A stretch of DNA of 64,000 nucleotides, from the NCBI RefSeq assembly GCF_910594005.1, contig NC_057835.1:45346001-45410000 (forward strand), given 5' to 3'. Shown piece by piece: positions 22,509 through 32,949 of the stretch. Position 1 is the first letter of the stretch. Each line of letters opens with the position of its first letter. A program made the position numbers and the translations under genes. Below the pieces are notes generated by a model. The model was not told where the DNA came from. It searched no databases and saw nothing but the letters and a program-made list of their open reading frames with translations. The DNA is from Cervus elaphus. Lineage: Eukaryota > Chordata > Mammalia > Artiodactyla > Cervidae.

Positions 22509-24077
22509 ATGGCAACCCACTCCAGTAATTTTGCTATGTCCTAGACATCCTGGAATGTGAAGTCAAGAGGGCCTTAGAAAACATCACTATGAACAAAGCT
22601 AGTGGAGGTGATGGAATTCCAGTTGAGCTATTTCAAATCCTAAAACATGATGCTGTGAAAGTGCTGCACTCAATATGCCAGCAAATTTGGAAAACTCAGC
22701 AGTGGCCACAGGACTAGAAAAGGTCAGTTTTCATTCCAATCCCAAAGAAAGGCAATGCCAAAGAATGCTCAAACTACCACACAGTTGCCCTCATCTCACA
22801 CGCTAGCAAAGTAATGCTCAAAATTCTCCAAGACAGGCTTGGCAATATGTGAACCGTGAACTTCCAGATGTTCAAGGCGGTTTTAGACAAGGCAGAGGAA
22901 CAAGAGATCAAATTGCCAACATCCACTGGATCATCGAAAAAGCAAGAGAGTTCCAGAAAAACATCTATTTTTGCTTTATTGACTATGCCAAAGCCTTTGA
23001 CTATGTGGATCACAATAAACTGTGGGAAATTCTTAAAGAGATGGGAATACCAGACCACCTGACCTGCCTCTTGAGAATCCTGTATGCAGGTCAGGAAGCA
23101 ACAGTCAGAACTGGACATGGAACAACAGACTGGTTCCAAATAGGAAAAGGAGTACATCAAGGCTGTATATTGTCACCCTGCTTATTTAACTTCTATGCAG
23201 AGTACATCATAAGAAACACTGGGCTGGAAGAAGCACAAGCTGGAATCAAGATTGCTGGGAGAAATATCAATAACCTCAGATATGCAGATGACACCACCCT
23301 TATGGCAGAAAGTGAATAAGAACTAAAGAGCCTCTTGATGAAAGTGAAAGAGGAGAGTGAAAAAGTTGGCTTAAAGCTCAACATTCAGAAAACTAAGATC
23401 ATGGCATCTGGTCCCATCATTTCATGGGAAATAGATGGGGAAACAGTGGAAGCAGTGTCAGACTTTATTTTTTTGGGCTCCATAATTACTGCAAATAGTG
23501 ATTGCAGCCATGAAATTAAAAGACACTTATTCCTTGGGAGGAAAGTTATGACCAACCTAGATAGCATATTAAAAAGCAGAGACATTCCTTTGCCAACAAA
23601 GGTCCGTCTAGTCAAGGCTATGGTTTTTCCAGTAGTCAGGTATGGATGTGAGAGTTGGACTGTGAAGAAAGCTGAGCACCGAAAAATTGATGCTTTTGAA
23701 CTGTGGTGTTGGAGAAGACTCTTGAGAGTCCCTTGGACTGCAAGGAGATCCAACCAATCCATCCTAAAGGAGATCAGTCCTGGGTGTTCATTGGAAGGAC
23801 TGATGCTGAAGCTGAAACTCCAACACTTTGGCCACCTCATGCGAAGAACTGACTCATTGGAAAAGACCCTGATGCTGGGAGGGATTGGGGGCAGGAGAAG
23901 AAGGGGACGACAGGGGATGAGATGGCTGGATGGCATCACTGACTCGATGGACATGAGTTTGAGTAAACTCTGGGAGTTGGTGATGGACAGGGAGGCCTGG
24001 CATGCTGCGATTCATGGAGTCGCAAAGAGTCAGACATGACTGAGCGACTGAACTGAACTGAACTGAACTGAACTGAA
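22509..24077 (+). mobile_element. BovB (RTE-clade LINE), 5'-truncated
   Basis: About 1.55 kb of BovB in plus orientation, from the RT fingers region to the 3' UTR and the (actga)n-type terminus 'ctgaactgaactgaactgaa'. The first bases (22509-22528) match the Bov-A body. No clear target duplication was found. It holds most of the RT palm and the entire C-terminal domain. Confidence 0.92.
22560..24039 (+). pseudogene. BovB reverse transcriptase, three lesions
   Basis: The reading frame encodes BovB RT: NKASGGDGIPVELF (22594 on), DYAKAFDYVDHNKLW (about 22981-23025, motif A), GVHQGCILSPCLFN (motif B), RYADDTTL with YADD at 23281-23292 (motif C), then the thumb and C-terminal region up to GVAKSQT before the stop at 24037-24039. 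Three lesions break it: TGG to TAG at 22715-22717, a one-base deletion near 22842, and GAA to TAA at 23317-23319. Apart from that last codon, frame 22849-24039 is continuous. The apurinic endonuclease domain is absent through 5' truncation, so no active protein is expected. Confidence 0.88.
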
Positions 24078-24079
24078 GG

Positions 24080-25395
24080 ATAAAATTAAAGCAGAAGTAT
24101 TGGGAAAATCACTGCATATTAGAAACCAAGGAACCTTCACTAGAATGGTGACATTTAAACAAGATGTAGGAGAGAGAATAAAGTATGTGAATATTAGCAG
24201 GGAAGCACTCCAAAGGAAAATTAGATACAAACATTCAGAACTGATAAAAGACCCCTTCAGGCAAGTTTTAGAAAAATCTCATGACAAAATAAGTATATTC
24301 ACTAAACAGCAAATAATCTCAGACAATTATACAGTAACATGTACACAGAATTCAGTTACACATAATGTTCACAGAATTTTGTATGTAATTTATTTGAAGA
24401 GTTTAAACAATATTAATACCCCTACAGACACATAAACACTATTTGGAAATTGCACAAACATATTTGGTTTTCATCCAGTAGGCCAGAGGAACTCTATATA
24501 GAGCAAACAGCAACATTCATGGGTAAGGGGAGAACAAAGAATGAGACATGTGCTTCTATCCTCATTATGGCTCTTTGCAATTCCAAACAGGATTAACTAC
24601 GATACATCTTCTGAGGATTTGTGAGTCTTCATTCAAACCTTGTACAGATGTCCCCATGGCAATTCTGTTTTCAGCAGGATGTCCAAGATGTACAGAGTAA
24701 CAATAGGACAGAACACCAGAAAATTCTGGATACCATGTTTAAAAAAAAAAAAAAAAAATTAAATCACAGTTGAGCTAGCAGTTGAGAAAACAGTTTAGCT
24801 TTAGAATGAAAAAGCAGTTCTATACATATGAGCTGGTCCTGGAAACAGCATTTGCCCTGGGAACATTGGATAATTCTTGTTAGCCTAGGGTCTGAATTTT
24901 AACAAGTTGAGGACAGCAGATGAAGTAACAGCTAGTGGGTAGATGTGAGGCCCCACATAAACTAAGACTGCTGAAGGGTGACATGTCAGTGAGTGAATCA
25001 GAAAGCACCACATCACAGAGATTCATCTGTGGCTTTGGATAAATATGTCTAAGGGCAAGAAAAGGAAAAATGCTTCTGCTCTGAACACCTTTAATGATAA
25101 TACTATTTATACAATCACACTGTATGTGTGGCCCAGAAAATTCCAATCTAAAAACTACTCAGCGGTGATCCTAGATTTCTCTCCTCTTCCAACCTGTGTA
25201 AAACATAAGCTTTATCTCTCAAGGAGGAATCTACCTTCAATGGCAAACCTCAAAGAATTCTCACATTATAAAGTTCAAAGCAATATAAGCTCATAATCAA
25301 AACTCGGCAAACTCACAAAGAGAACTTGTGGCTAAGAGTCTGGAGGGATAGTAAATTGCAGAATCAGACCTGCAAAGACTATAGTTATTGGCCAT
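24080..25395. other. Unique or old-repeat sequence, no gene
   Basis: No exon recognised. An A18 run lies at 24741-24758. Frames of 83-111 codons have no motif. Confidence 0.4.
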
Positions 25396-26363
25396 ATCAG
25401 ATACAGAAGCTAAATCAAGCATATTTAATATCTTTACAGAAATAAAAAGGAGAGTTGAAAGTTATGATAAGGAAACAACTATTCAAACTGATCAAGCAAT
25501 TTGAAAAAGAACCACATAGAACATTTAAAATGAAACATATAGTAACTGAAATTGAAAGTCCAATGGATCGGTTAAACACTAGTTAGGAAGCTAAAGGTGG
25601 AATTCTGAACTAGAAAATACTTCTGAAGAAATTGCTCAGAATATGATAGAAATATACAAAAAGATATAAAATATTAAAAAGATTACAGACAGAAGACAGA
25701 GAAAGTCCAAATTATGTCTAATCAGATTTCAACATGAAAGAGATTGAAAGAAAAGCAGAGAGGTAATATTCAAAGAAATCACATCTGGAGTATTTCAGAA
25801 CTGATCAAAGAAGCCAATTTCATAAGCGTGGAAGACCTAGGAATCATAAACAGGATAAAGAATAAAGAAAGGAATCATAAATAAGATAAAGAAAAAGTAG
25901 TCCACCCCTAGACTTTTGTAGTACCAAATACTGAAAAAGACAAGGAAAAAATATTTAGTTCAGTAACAAAGAAAAGAGAAATTTCCTACAAAGTACTGTT
26001 AACTGACTTCTTATCATCAAAACTGTGAGCCAGCAGACAGTGGCGAAAACATGATCCAAGAAAAATAAAAAGTAAAGTAACTGTCAATCAGAATTATACA
26101 AGTGAAACATTTCAATAACTAATGTAAAATAAAGACAGATTTAGAAAAGCAAAAGCTAAGAAGGTATAAAATGCATAGACCTTTAAACAAACCAATTTCT
26201 AAATCTGTAGAATGTTCCTCAAGAAGAAAAGGATGCCAGAAAGTTTGGAAAAGCAAGAGGGAATGGTGAGCACAGAAAATGATTCTCTGTTAGGTAAATC
26301 CAAATAAAGAGCAATATAGAATAGTAAAACTACTCTTCTGTTAGAGCTGAAAGAGTGTCCAAA

Positions 26364-26385
26364 AGAGAGAGAGAGAGAGAGAGAG
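26364..26385. repeat. (GA)n microsatellite
   Basis: Eleven uninterrupted GA units. Confidence 0.9.
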
Positions 26386-26910
26386 TTAAAATCTTGAATA
26401 TCAGCAGTACATATGTTAGAATGATAGTGATAGGGTAAAAGTGATCTAAAAGTCCTGGCATTGTTCTGAAGAAGGCAAGTGTTGTTGATTGATCTCAAAC
26501 CAGGTCATTGAAATAGAAATGTTACAATTTCTAAGAAAGTGACTAAAGTATAAGGGAAAAGAATGTATAATTTCAAACTATTACACAGGCTGGTAGGAGG
26601 GAGGAAATTAAGCAAAGAAACTCAAATTAAAATAAAGAAGAAATGGAGTTTAAAAATAGGAAATGTGGGACATAGAGTACAAAACATGATTTTTGACATT
26701 AATCCAAATATGTCAGTAATTCAGTTAAATGAAAATAGATTAAATTTTCTCTTACTAAAGATTATCAGAATTTTTAAATGCAATGCAGTTGTAAGCCAAT
26801 TACAAGAGAAATATCTAAACCATAAAAATGTAGATTTGAGAGAAAAGGCATAGAAAAAAATTGAAAATAATGCTGGTGTAACTATGAAGTGCAGTGAAAG
26901 AGAAACTATG

Positions 26911-27110
26911 AAGTGCTCAGTAGTGTCTGACTCTTTGAGACCCCATAGACTACAGCCCACCAGGCTCCTCTGTCCACGGAATTCTCCAGTCAAGAATACT
27001 GGAGTAGGTAGCCATTCCCTCTCCAGGGGATCTTTCCGACCCAGGAACCAAACCCAGGTCTCCTGCAGAGCAGGCAGATTCTTGATTGTCTGAGCCACCA
27101 GGGAAGCCTG
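26911..27110 (-). mobile_element. Bov-tA SINE
   Basis: The reverse complement of a complete element: it starts at the 3' end ('gtgtctgactctttgagacc') and ends with the tRNA-like head 'gagccaccagggaagcctg'. Confidence 0.88.
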
Positions 27111-27354
27111 ATTTAACTGTATTGCTATTAAAAACGGATTCTCTGAACAGTTTAAGAGGCTCAATTCACAGGTAATATATATTAACATAAAGTTTTAAGT
27201 TAACATCTAACCCTTAAAAGCAAGACTTTAGAAAATGACAAGAAAGGAGTAAATCTAACAAAATAGTGAAGATTTTAACCCAGCCCTGTCAATATTTGAT
27301 AAACTATACAAGCAAATATCAATAAAGATAATAAGGTTTAAAAAACTGAAAAAA

Positions 27355-27902
27355 AAGTGTCCTCATAAACATATACAAGCACAAATGAAGGTTTGTGGCA
27401 ATACTTTGTCAAGCAAGTCTATCAGTGCAGGTTTTCAACAGTATTATTTTTTAATTAAAGGGTACACTTTTCTTAGATATGCAATGTCATATTTAAGGGA
27501 CTACAGTATAGTGTAGCTGCTGCTGCTGCTAAGTCGCTTCAGTTGTCTGTGACTCTGTGCTACCCCACAGACAGCAGCCCACCAGGCTCCGCCGTCCCTG
27601 GGATTCTCCAGGCGAGAACACCGGAGTGTGTTGCCATTTCCTTCTCCAATGCATGAAAGTGAAAAGTGAAAGTGAAATCGTTTAGTCGTGTCTGACTCTT
27701 CACCACCCCATGGACTGCAGCCTACCAGGCTCCTCCGTCCATGGGATTTTCCAGACAAGAGTACTGGAGTGGGTTGCCATTGCCTTTTCCAAGTACGGTG
27801 TAGACATAACTTTAATATGCACTAAGAAACCAAAAAGTTCATGTGACTCGCTTTATTGTGGTAGCCTGCAAACAAACCCACAATATATCTAAAGTATGCC
27901 TA
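27355..27902 (+). mobile_element. Tigger1 DNA transposon, internally deleted
   Basis: The left part has 'aatgaaggtttgtggcaata' plus 'ctttgtcaagcaagtctatc' and the right part ends 'tcatgtgactcgctttattg' then 'aaagtatgcctatg', both characteristic of Tigger1 (pogo/Tc1-mariner superfamily). The transposase coding region between them is deleted. A Bov-A2 SINE is inserted at 27517-27791 with a 12-bp duplication (27505-27516 and 27792-27803, 10 of 12 identical). Confidence 0.8.
27517..27791 (-). mobile_element. Bov-A2 SINE (dimeric)
   Basis: Two Bov-A monomers lie in reverse orientation, at 27527-27645 and 27680-27791, joined by 'gaaagtgaaaagtgaaagtg'. A (ctg)n start at 27517-27531 marks the 3' terminus. 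Confidence 0.88.
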
Positions 27903-28026
27903 TGTAAAATAATAGTAGATTGGGTTGTAGATTGCAGAGTATTTATATGACAAGATTATATACAGCCATGAAACATTAAATATAACAATATGTATCAAAA
28001 GGGTTGAATCTAAAGAAAAGCATAGT

Positions 28027-28160
28027 ACAGAGACTTCCCTGGCAGTCCAGTGGTTAAGACTCTGCCTTCCAAAACAAAGGGTGCAGGTTTGATCCCTTGG
28101 GAAACTAAGAGCCCACATGCCATGCAGTGTGGCCAAAAAAGTAAAGAAACAAATAAAGCA
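28027..28160 (+). mobile_element. CHR-type tRNA-derived SINE
   Basis: 'gacttccctggcagtccagt', 'ggttaagactctgcctt', 'gcaggtttgatccc' (B box) and 'cacatgccatgcagtgtggc' are the landmarks of CHR SINEs of ruminants and whales. They lack the Bov-A body. Confidence 0.82.
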
Positions 28161-28344
28161 AATGCCAGGAGAATAGACATATTATAATGCAATGTGCATG
28201 TATATAGTGAAAAAATGGACATTTAGAGACATAAACATATATGATAAAATTAAAGAAAAAATGAATATCATGTTTAACACGAAACTCAGAGGAGTGACTA
28301 GCTCGTTTATAAGACAGACATGCATTCAGGGGGAACCGGGGCTT

Positions 28345-28800
28345 CAAAAGAATTGATTAAAAAAAAAATTGATTTATTTTAAAAAATAAATGATGTCCAA
28401 ATATTCATTCTTTTTGTAATTATTTCTGTTTAAAATGTGGTTGCATATTATGTATGTTTCTGTGTCTAATATAAAGCAAATTAAGACATTTAAGAACATA
28501 TACATATAGAGATTAATGGAAAAACTGTCCTGAAAAGCATTGACTTTCCAGAAGCTTCATGCAAGTCCGTGAAACCAGTCACACAGCTGAATCACTGATT
28601 TTCCTTGTCTGTACACAACCAGCCTCATCCTGCAGATTACTTTCATCATGTCAGACTTCCAGAAAATGAGGTCCTTTTGAAAGAGTTTGCAGACAAAAAG
28701 ACAGAATCAAAAAATCGAATAATTTTAAAGGATTCTAAATTATTTCTCAAACTTAAGACAGGACATATTCCATGAGTTTTATAAGCAGTTTTGATAACAC
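28345..28800. other. Unique sequence, no gene
   Basis: AT-rich, nothing recognised. Confidence 0.45.
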
Positions 28801-28808
28801 TCCATGCT

Positions 28809-29023
28809 CTCAGTGACTTGTCATGTCTGACTCCTTACAGTCCATAGACTGTAGCCTGCAAGGCTCCTCTGTTCTCCAGGCAAGATTCTGCAGGCAAGAA
28901 TACTGGAGTGGGTGGTCATTTTCTCCTCCAGAGGGAATCTTCCTGATCCTGGGATCAAACCTGCATCTCTTATGTCTCCTGCATTGGCAGGCAGGTTCTT
29001 TACCACTAGCACCACTTGACAAC
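28809..29023 (-). mobile_element. Bov-tA SINE
   Basis: The reverse complement of a SINE with head variant 'accactagcaccac'. The body has an insertion or duplication ('ttctccaggcaagattctgc' then 'aggcaagaatactgg'). A 7-bp match (ccatgct) at both flanks is a possible target duplication. Confidence 0.85.
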
Positions 29024-29704
29024 ATGCCATGCTTTCTCCTTAAAGCTTCAATGTGACCTAGACAAGAAGACTAGAAATGGAAATTCCATTGGAAAATCAG
29101 ATTATACAAATATTGACATCATTAAGAGTTCTAGATAGGGTTTAAAAATGTTAAACTAGAGATGTTCAAAGAGTGTTAGAACTCTGGCTGATCTAAGTGA
29201 CCAAGGGCAGAATCCATGAATAAATTTCAGAGCTTAAGCAGGAACTTGGTGGAAGTAGGGAAAGCAGGCAATTATTAAAATGTGTGAAGCTGTTTCAGTT
29301 TAGAAAACATTTTAATCCTCAAGTCTTTGCAAATCAGTATAAATTTAGGCCTTATTTTACAGGAGATAAAATTTGTATTAAAATATATTGAAGATTTTTA
29401 AGCTGTTCAATAAAACCTTTATCCTTCAATGTTTACCAACAGTTAACATCGATCAGAGTCACTTTACTACAAACAGCTGGGTCTCAAGCATTAAACATTT
29501 AGTATCCTATTTCTATGCACACAACTTTTGCCCTAATTTCTAAGTATAGTTGAGAAATTTATTTTAATTATCTCAGCTCTCCTGTCTGTTGTTCCCAGCC
29601 CCATGCTACTCTGTGGTGTGAAACTGATAATGAGAAGAAAGCTGATAAAATGTGTAGGAGCAGAAGCTGAAGATGGTGAACTCAAGATGGTGAACTATTT
29701 TTGC

Positions 29705-29750
<46 letters not shown>

Positions 29751-30055
29751 TGAATCCGTTTGTCTTATTTTTAAGATTTTTTAAAATAAATTTCTGTTCA
29801 TGTTAAAACCCAAACATGGAGCCGTATTGAGATAGCAGTCAAACCTGAACCAAGAAGAGTTGCAGGTCAATGGAAGTCAATAAACGGCATCCTGCTGCCC
29901 CTACCTGGTTACCAAGGTAATTTGTGCCTAAAATGGCCTGGAAAGATGTGCTCTCCTTTTACATGAATTTGAAGCAAAATTTTCTAGACTATTTAACTCC
30001 CAAATAAGCACCATTTTTACATCATGCTCACAATTTCTCTTGGGCACGTAATTTT
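29024..30055. other. Unique sequence with A-run and (TA)n
   Basis: No gene recognised. An A16 run at 29705-29720 is followed directly by (TA)14 at 29721-29748; the A-run could be the tail of an unrecognised retroposed element. Confidence 0.45.
29705..29748. repeat. A-run plus (TA)n microsatellite
   Basis: Sixteen A then fourteen TA units without interruption. Likely length-variable. Confidence 0.9.
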
Positions 30056-30238
30056 TTTTCAGTAAAGTCAGTCCCCTACATATGACCTTTCCAGTTGCAA
30101 ACTTTCAAAGATGCAAATGTGCATTGGCACGCTCAAGTACATAAGTTAGTTCACATGTCTGGTGTACACTGTCACCTGTGTGCCTCCTGTACAACGGCTG
30201 AGCGTCTGTGTAATTTAGTGTACAGTCTTGTGTAGGGT

Positions 30239-30447
30239 GGGGATTCCCAGGTGGCGCTAGTGGTAAAAAATTCCCCTGCCAATGCAGGAGACATAAGAGA
30301 CACTGGTTCCACCCCTGAGCATGGCTACTCACTCCAGGATTCTTACCTGGAGAATCCCATGGACAGAGAAGCCTGGCAGGCTACAGTCCATAGGGTCTCA
30401 AAGAACTGGACATGACTGAAGCTACTTAGCATGCACACACGCACACA
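30239..30447 (+). mobile_element. Bov-tA SINE inside a Tigger element
   Basis: The head 'gggattcccaggtggcgcta', 'gccaatgcaggagacataag', the Bov-A body and 'gaagctacttagcatgcaca' are present. It divides the 5' part of the Tigger-type transposon, so it is younger than that element. Confidence 0.88.
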
Positions 30448-30474
30448 GTATATAGAGTACAGTATCTTTATTTC

Positions 30475-30607
30475 AAGCCCAGGAGGTCCAGAAGCAAGCT
30501 TAGAAAGAGTGGTGATGTAGCTGGTACTGCTAAGAAGTGCCAGGTGACAACAATGAAAACAAAACTGAAAGTAATTGAAGACTGGAGCAAGATGGAAAAA
30601 ATGGTAT
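30475..30607 (+). pseudogene. Tigger transposase N-terminus remnant
   Basis: Roughly 44 codons can be read with minor gaps: the basic start region, VAGTAKK, then TMKTKLKVIEDWSKMEKMV. In Tigger/jerky/CENP-B family proteins this region is the first DNA-binding helix-turn-helix. The catalytic DDE domain is absent, so it cannot transpose. Confidence 0.6.
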
Positions 30608-30747
30608 TTCAAACCTATTGCAGTACAGTGCTATACAGACAACTGTGTTACTTGGGTACCTAGGCTAACTTTGTTGGACTTACAAATAAATTTGGCTTAT
30701 GAACACGCTCTCAAAACAAAACTCATTCATATGTAGGGGACCTACTG

Positions 30748-30955
30748 CATTTGTTTGAGCCCATACCTTAGAAATTGACAAAACTAAGGGCTGGATTCCA
30801 ACCCCGAGGCATAAGATTAAAAGCTCTCTTAGAAGTGGGGAAAGGATTAACATGAATTATTCTGGGGGGTCCTCCAAAGTCTGCCACAATAAACAAGTCC
30901 AAATGTGTATGTGGCAGGATTATTTTTATAATATGAACATATTTTCCTAAGTGTA
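30748..30955. other. Unique sequence
   Basis: No feature recognised. Confidence 0.4.
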
Positions 30956-30959
30956 TTTT

Positions 30960-31385
30960 CCCTATTTGACTTTCAGATTCTCTCCAAATACTTTCAAGCA
31001 TTTGGGCACTTCTGCATGATTATCTTAGACCATCCAGACCACTGAATAGAATGCCATAGATTGCATGGCTTGTAAAGAGCAATCTATAATTCACAGCTCT
31101 GGAGACTGAGTGGTTCAAGATCAAGGCCCCAGTAGATTTGGTGTTTTAGGAGGGCCTGCTTCCTGACTCACGGGTAGTCATCTTCTCATAGCGTGCTCAA
31201 ATGGCAGAAGGGATAAGGGAACTCTTTAGGTCCCTTTTATAAAGGCACCAATTTTATCCTTGAAGCCTTCACCTTCATGAGCTAATCACCTCCCAACACC
31301 CTACCTCTTAATACCATCAAATTGGTAGATAGGATTTCAACATATGAATTTTGGTGGGACATAAACATTCAGTCCATTGCAATGA
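30960..31385. repeat. Old interspersed repeat, family not named
   Basis: 'tcacagctctggagactgag', 'gatcaaggccccagtag', 'gagggcctgcttcctgact', 'catgagctaatcacctccc' and 'aacatatgaattttggtggg' follow the order of a common old mammalian interspersed repeat that I recognise by wording but cannot name reliably. It is non-coding. Confidence 0.5.
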
Positions 31386-31389
31386 TTGT

Positions 31390-32145
31390 CTCAGAAGCAA
31401 AGAGTGTCAAGGCAAAACATTTGAACAGGTCTTCCTGGTTTTGCTTTCCAAAAGAAAAATGGAGAGAATTTGGGACTTACTCCAAACTCTTAAAAAAAAA
31501 ATGAAGATTAGAGAGAGTAAACCTTACCTTTGAGTCTCCACAAGGTTTGCCCAGGCTAAGAAGGAAATTAGACAAAAGCAACAGGAAGAAAGGTAATGGA
31601 AATAAATATATTAGATCAGAGGATGGAGAAATCACTAAAGAGAAGGGCTACTCTTAAAAATATATTCAAGAAAATAAGAGCAATGCAGGACAAGTCAGTC
31701 ATCATATCCGTGCCTTCAGTTGCTATGCAACTGAGTATGAATGTAAAAAATAACTGACCTTCTCACTGGACTTCTGATGGGACTTCCCTCTGGTAACAGC
31801 CAGTATTTCACCAGCAGGAGCAACGCCCTCCATGTCCTGAGAATTTGCCCAATTTCCATCTCACTTATTCCAAATGAACTAAACACTAAACATGTGCCTT
31901 GCTATAGATAGAGCAGAATAAATCACAGAAGAAAGGAGGGTGGTGTCCTAGACACATAATGATCTAGTGATGGGAATGTTATGGAAAATATCATTCAATA
32001 CTTGTCTAGTCGGAGCAGGGACTAGAAAGAATAAGTTCTGTTCTCCCTAGACTAGGATCCCTGTAAACCCTCCTCCTCCTTTCCAACTATTCTCATCTCT
32101 TCTCTTCTTCCTGCCCTTGCTCCCCTGTACCAAGAAAACATGTTA
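31390..32145. other. Unique sequence, no gene
   Basis: No repeat family or exon recognised. Frames of 60 codons only. Confidence 0.45.
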
Positions 32146-32149
32146 TAAC

Positions 32150-32335
32150 AACAAACACTTATTATGCTTTATAATATGCAAAAGTATCTCTCACACATAA
32201 TTTCATTCATCTTCAAACAATTCTGCAAGATAAATAAGTCAGTTTCCATTGTTATCCCCAATTTACAGATGAGTGAAACTGAGGCTCTGAGATTATGTAA
32301 ATTACCCAAGGGCACAGCGGCCCTGGAAGGCGTTA
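32150..32335 (-). repeat. MIR fragment
   Basis: 'aatttacagatgagtgaaac' followed by 'tgaggctctgag' and 'acccaagggcacagc' is the minus-strand MIR 3' core. Confidence 0.65.
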
Positions 32336-32559
32336 CTAGTGTCCGTGTCCATTATCTGTGCTTCTATTGCTCCTTCTCCACCATTTTGGCCCTGTTCTAA
32401 AGTACAGCAGGCTGTTCCCTATGGTTTGAGAGGCCATGACCTCCTTCCCCACAAAATGCTTCTTCCTAGCTCTTCTTCCTTTCCAGAATACCCTGCCTTA
32501 GAAACATGACAGTAATTCTCCTACGTAAGAATATTCAAGTTGAGAACTTTCGATGATGT

Positions 32560-32944
32560 GAACATGTGTTCCATTAATGTCAGGCATAAGTGTAATTGCA
32601 GCTTGCTCTCCATCTCCTCTTGCCGAAGATCCTTCAGCTCTACCGTCTCCTACCTCCTCTCCCTCCTCCAGTCAGTAACTCTTCTTGCCTGTTCCCTCCA
32701 TGCTAGCCCTTGTGTGCCAGCTGCTGTACTGTGCTACCATACTTTTCAAGGTTCTGTACCATAAGATTAAAAACATTTTATTTTGTGTTTGTTTTTTATG
32801 TATTATTTGTGTGAAAAGTATGATAAACCTATCACAGTACAGTACTATGTACTCAACTGTGATAGTTGGGTACCCAGGCTAACTTTGTTGGACTTATGAA
32901 CGTGCTCTTGGAACAGAACTCATTCATAAGTAGGGGACTTACTG
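32560..32944 (+). mobile_element. Tigger/pogo-type transposon, 3' part
   Basis: The 3' end is shared with 30610-30747: 'gttgggtacccaggctaact', 'ttgttggacttatgaac', and the terminal repeat 'cataagtaggggacttactg' followed by TA (32945-32946), the usual target dinucleotide of the superfamily. Upstream is the last part of the transposase frame. Confidence 0.68.
32622..32678 (+). pseudogene. Tigger transposase C-terminus remnant
   Basis: The plus-strand codons read LAEDPSALPSPTSSPSSSQ and end in TAA at 32676-32678. A Ser/Pro-rich C-terminal tail is typical of this group of Tigger proteins. Only the tail is kept; the catalytic domain is missing. The join to the family at 30060 rests on the shared 3' end. 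Confidence 0.55.
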
Positions 32945-32949
32945 TACTC

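Larger units (their letters stand above)
25400..28340 (+). mobile_element. HAL1/old L1 remnant, interrupted
   Basis: Blocks of plus-strand L1 ORF1-like text are visible: 'tcagaactgatcaaagaagcc', 'aatcataaacaggataaaga', 'gtgagccagcagacagtggc', 'aactgtcaatcagaattata'. They are followed by A-rich text of the HAL1 (half-L1) 3' part to about 27330. 27920-28340 looks like an L1M 3' region ('atacagccatgaaacattaa'). Insertions inside: SINE 26911-27110, Tigger1 27355-27902 carrying a Bov-A2, and a CHR SINE at 28027. No frame survives. Confidence 0.5.
30060..30747 (+). mobile_element. Tigger/pogo-type transposon, internally deleted
   Basis: Terminal inverted repeats of 15 bp are visible: gtcccctacatatga at 30071-30085 and its inverse tcatatgtaggggac at 30727-30741. 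After a SINE insertion, 30475-30607 reads as the start of a transposase: SSDVAGTAKK, then KLKVIEDWSKMEKMV, which resembles the CENP-B/Tigger helix-turn-helix. The rest of the transposase is deleted and the sequence jumps to the 3' UTR. The second copy at 32560 preserves the opposite end of the same family. Confidence 0.7.

Noticed and set aside
23385..23954. 189-codon minus-strand frame opposite BovB
   Set aside because: Shadow of the BovB RT frame. The same antisense wording appears at 7643-8140, 43462-43812 and 62965-63534, always opposite a BovB.
26721..27188. 155-codon minus-strand frame
   Set aside because: Its middle is a translated Bov-tA SINE and its ends are old LINE text; a repeat-derived chance frame.
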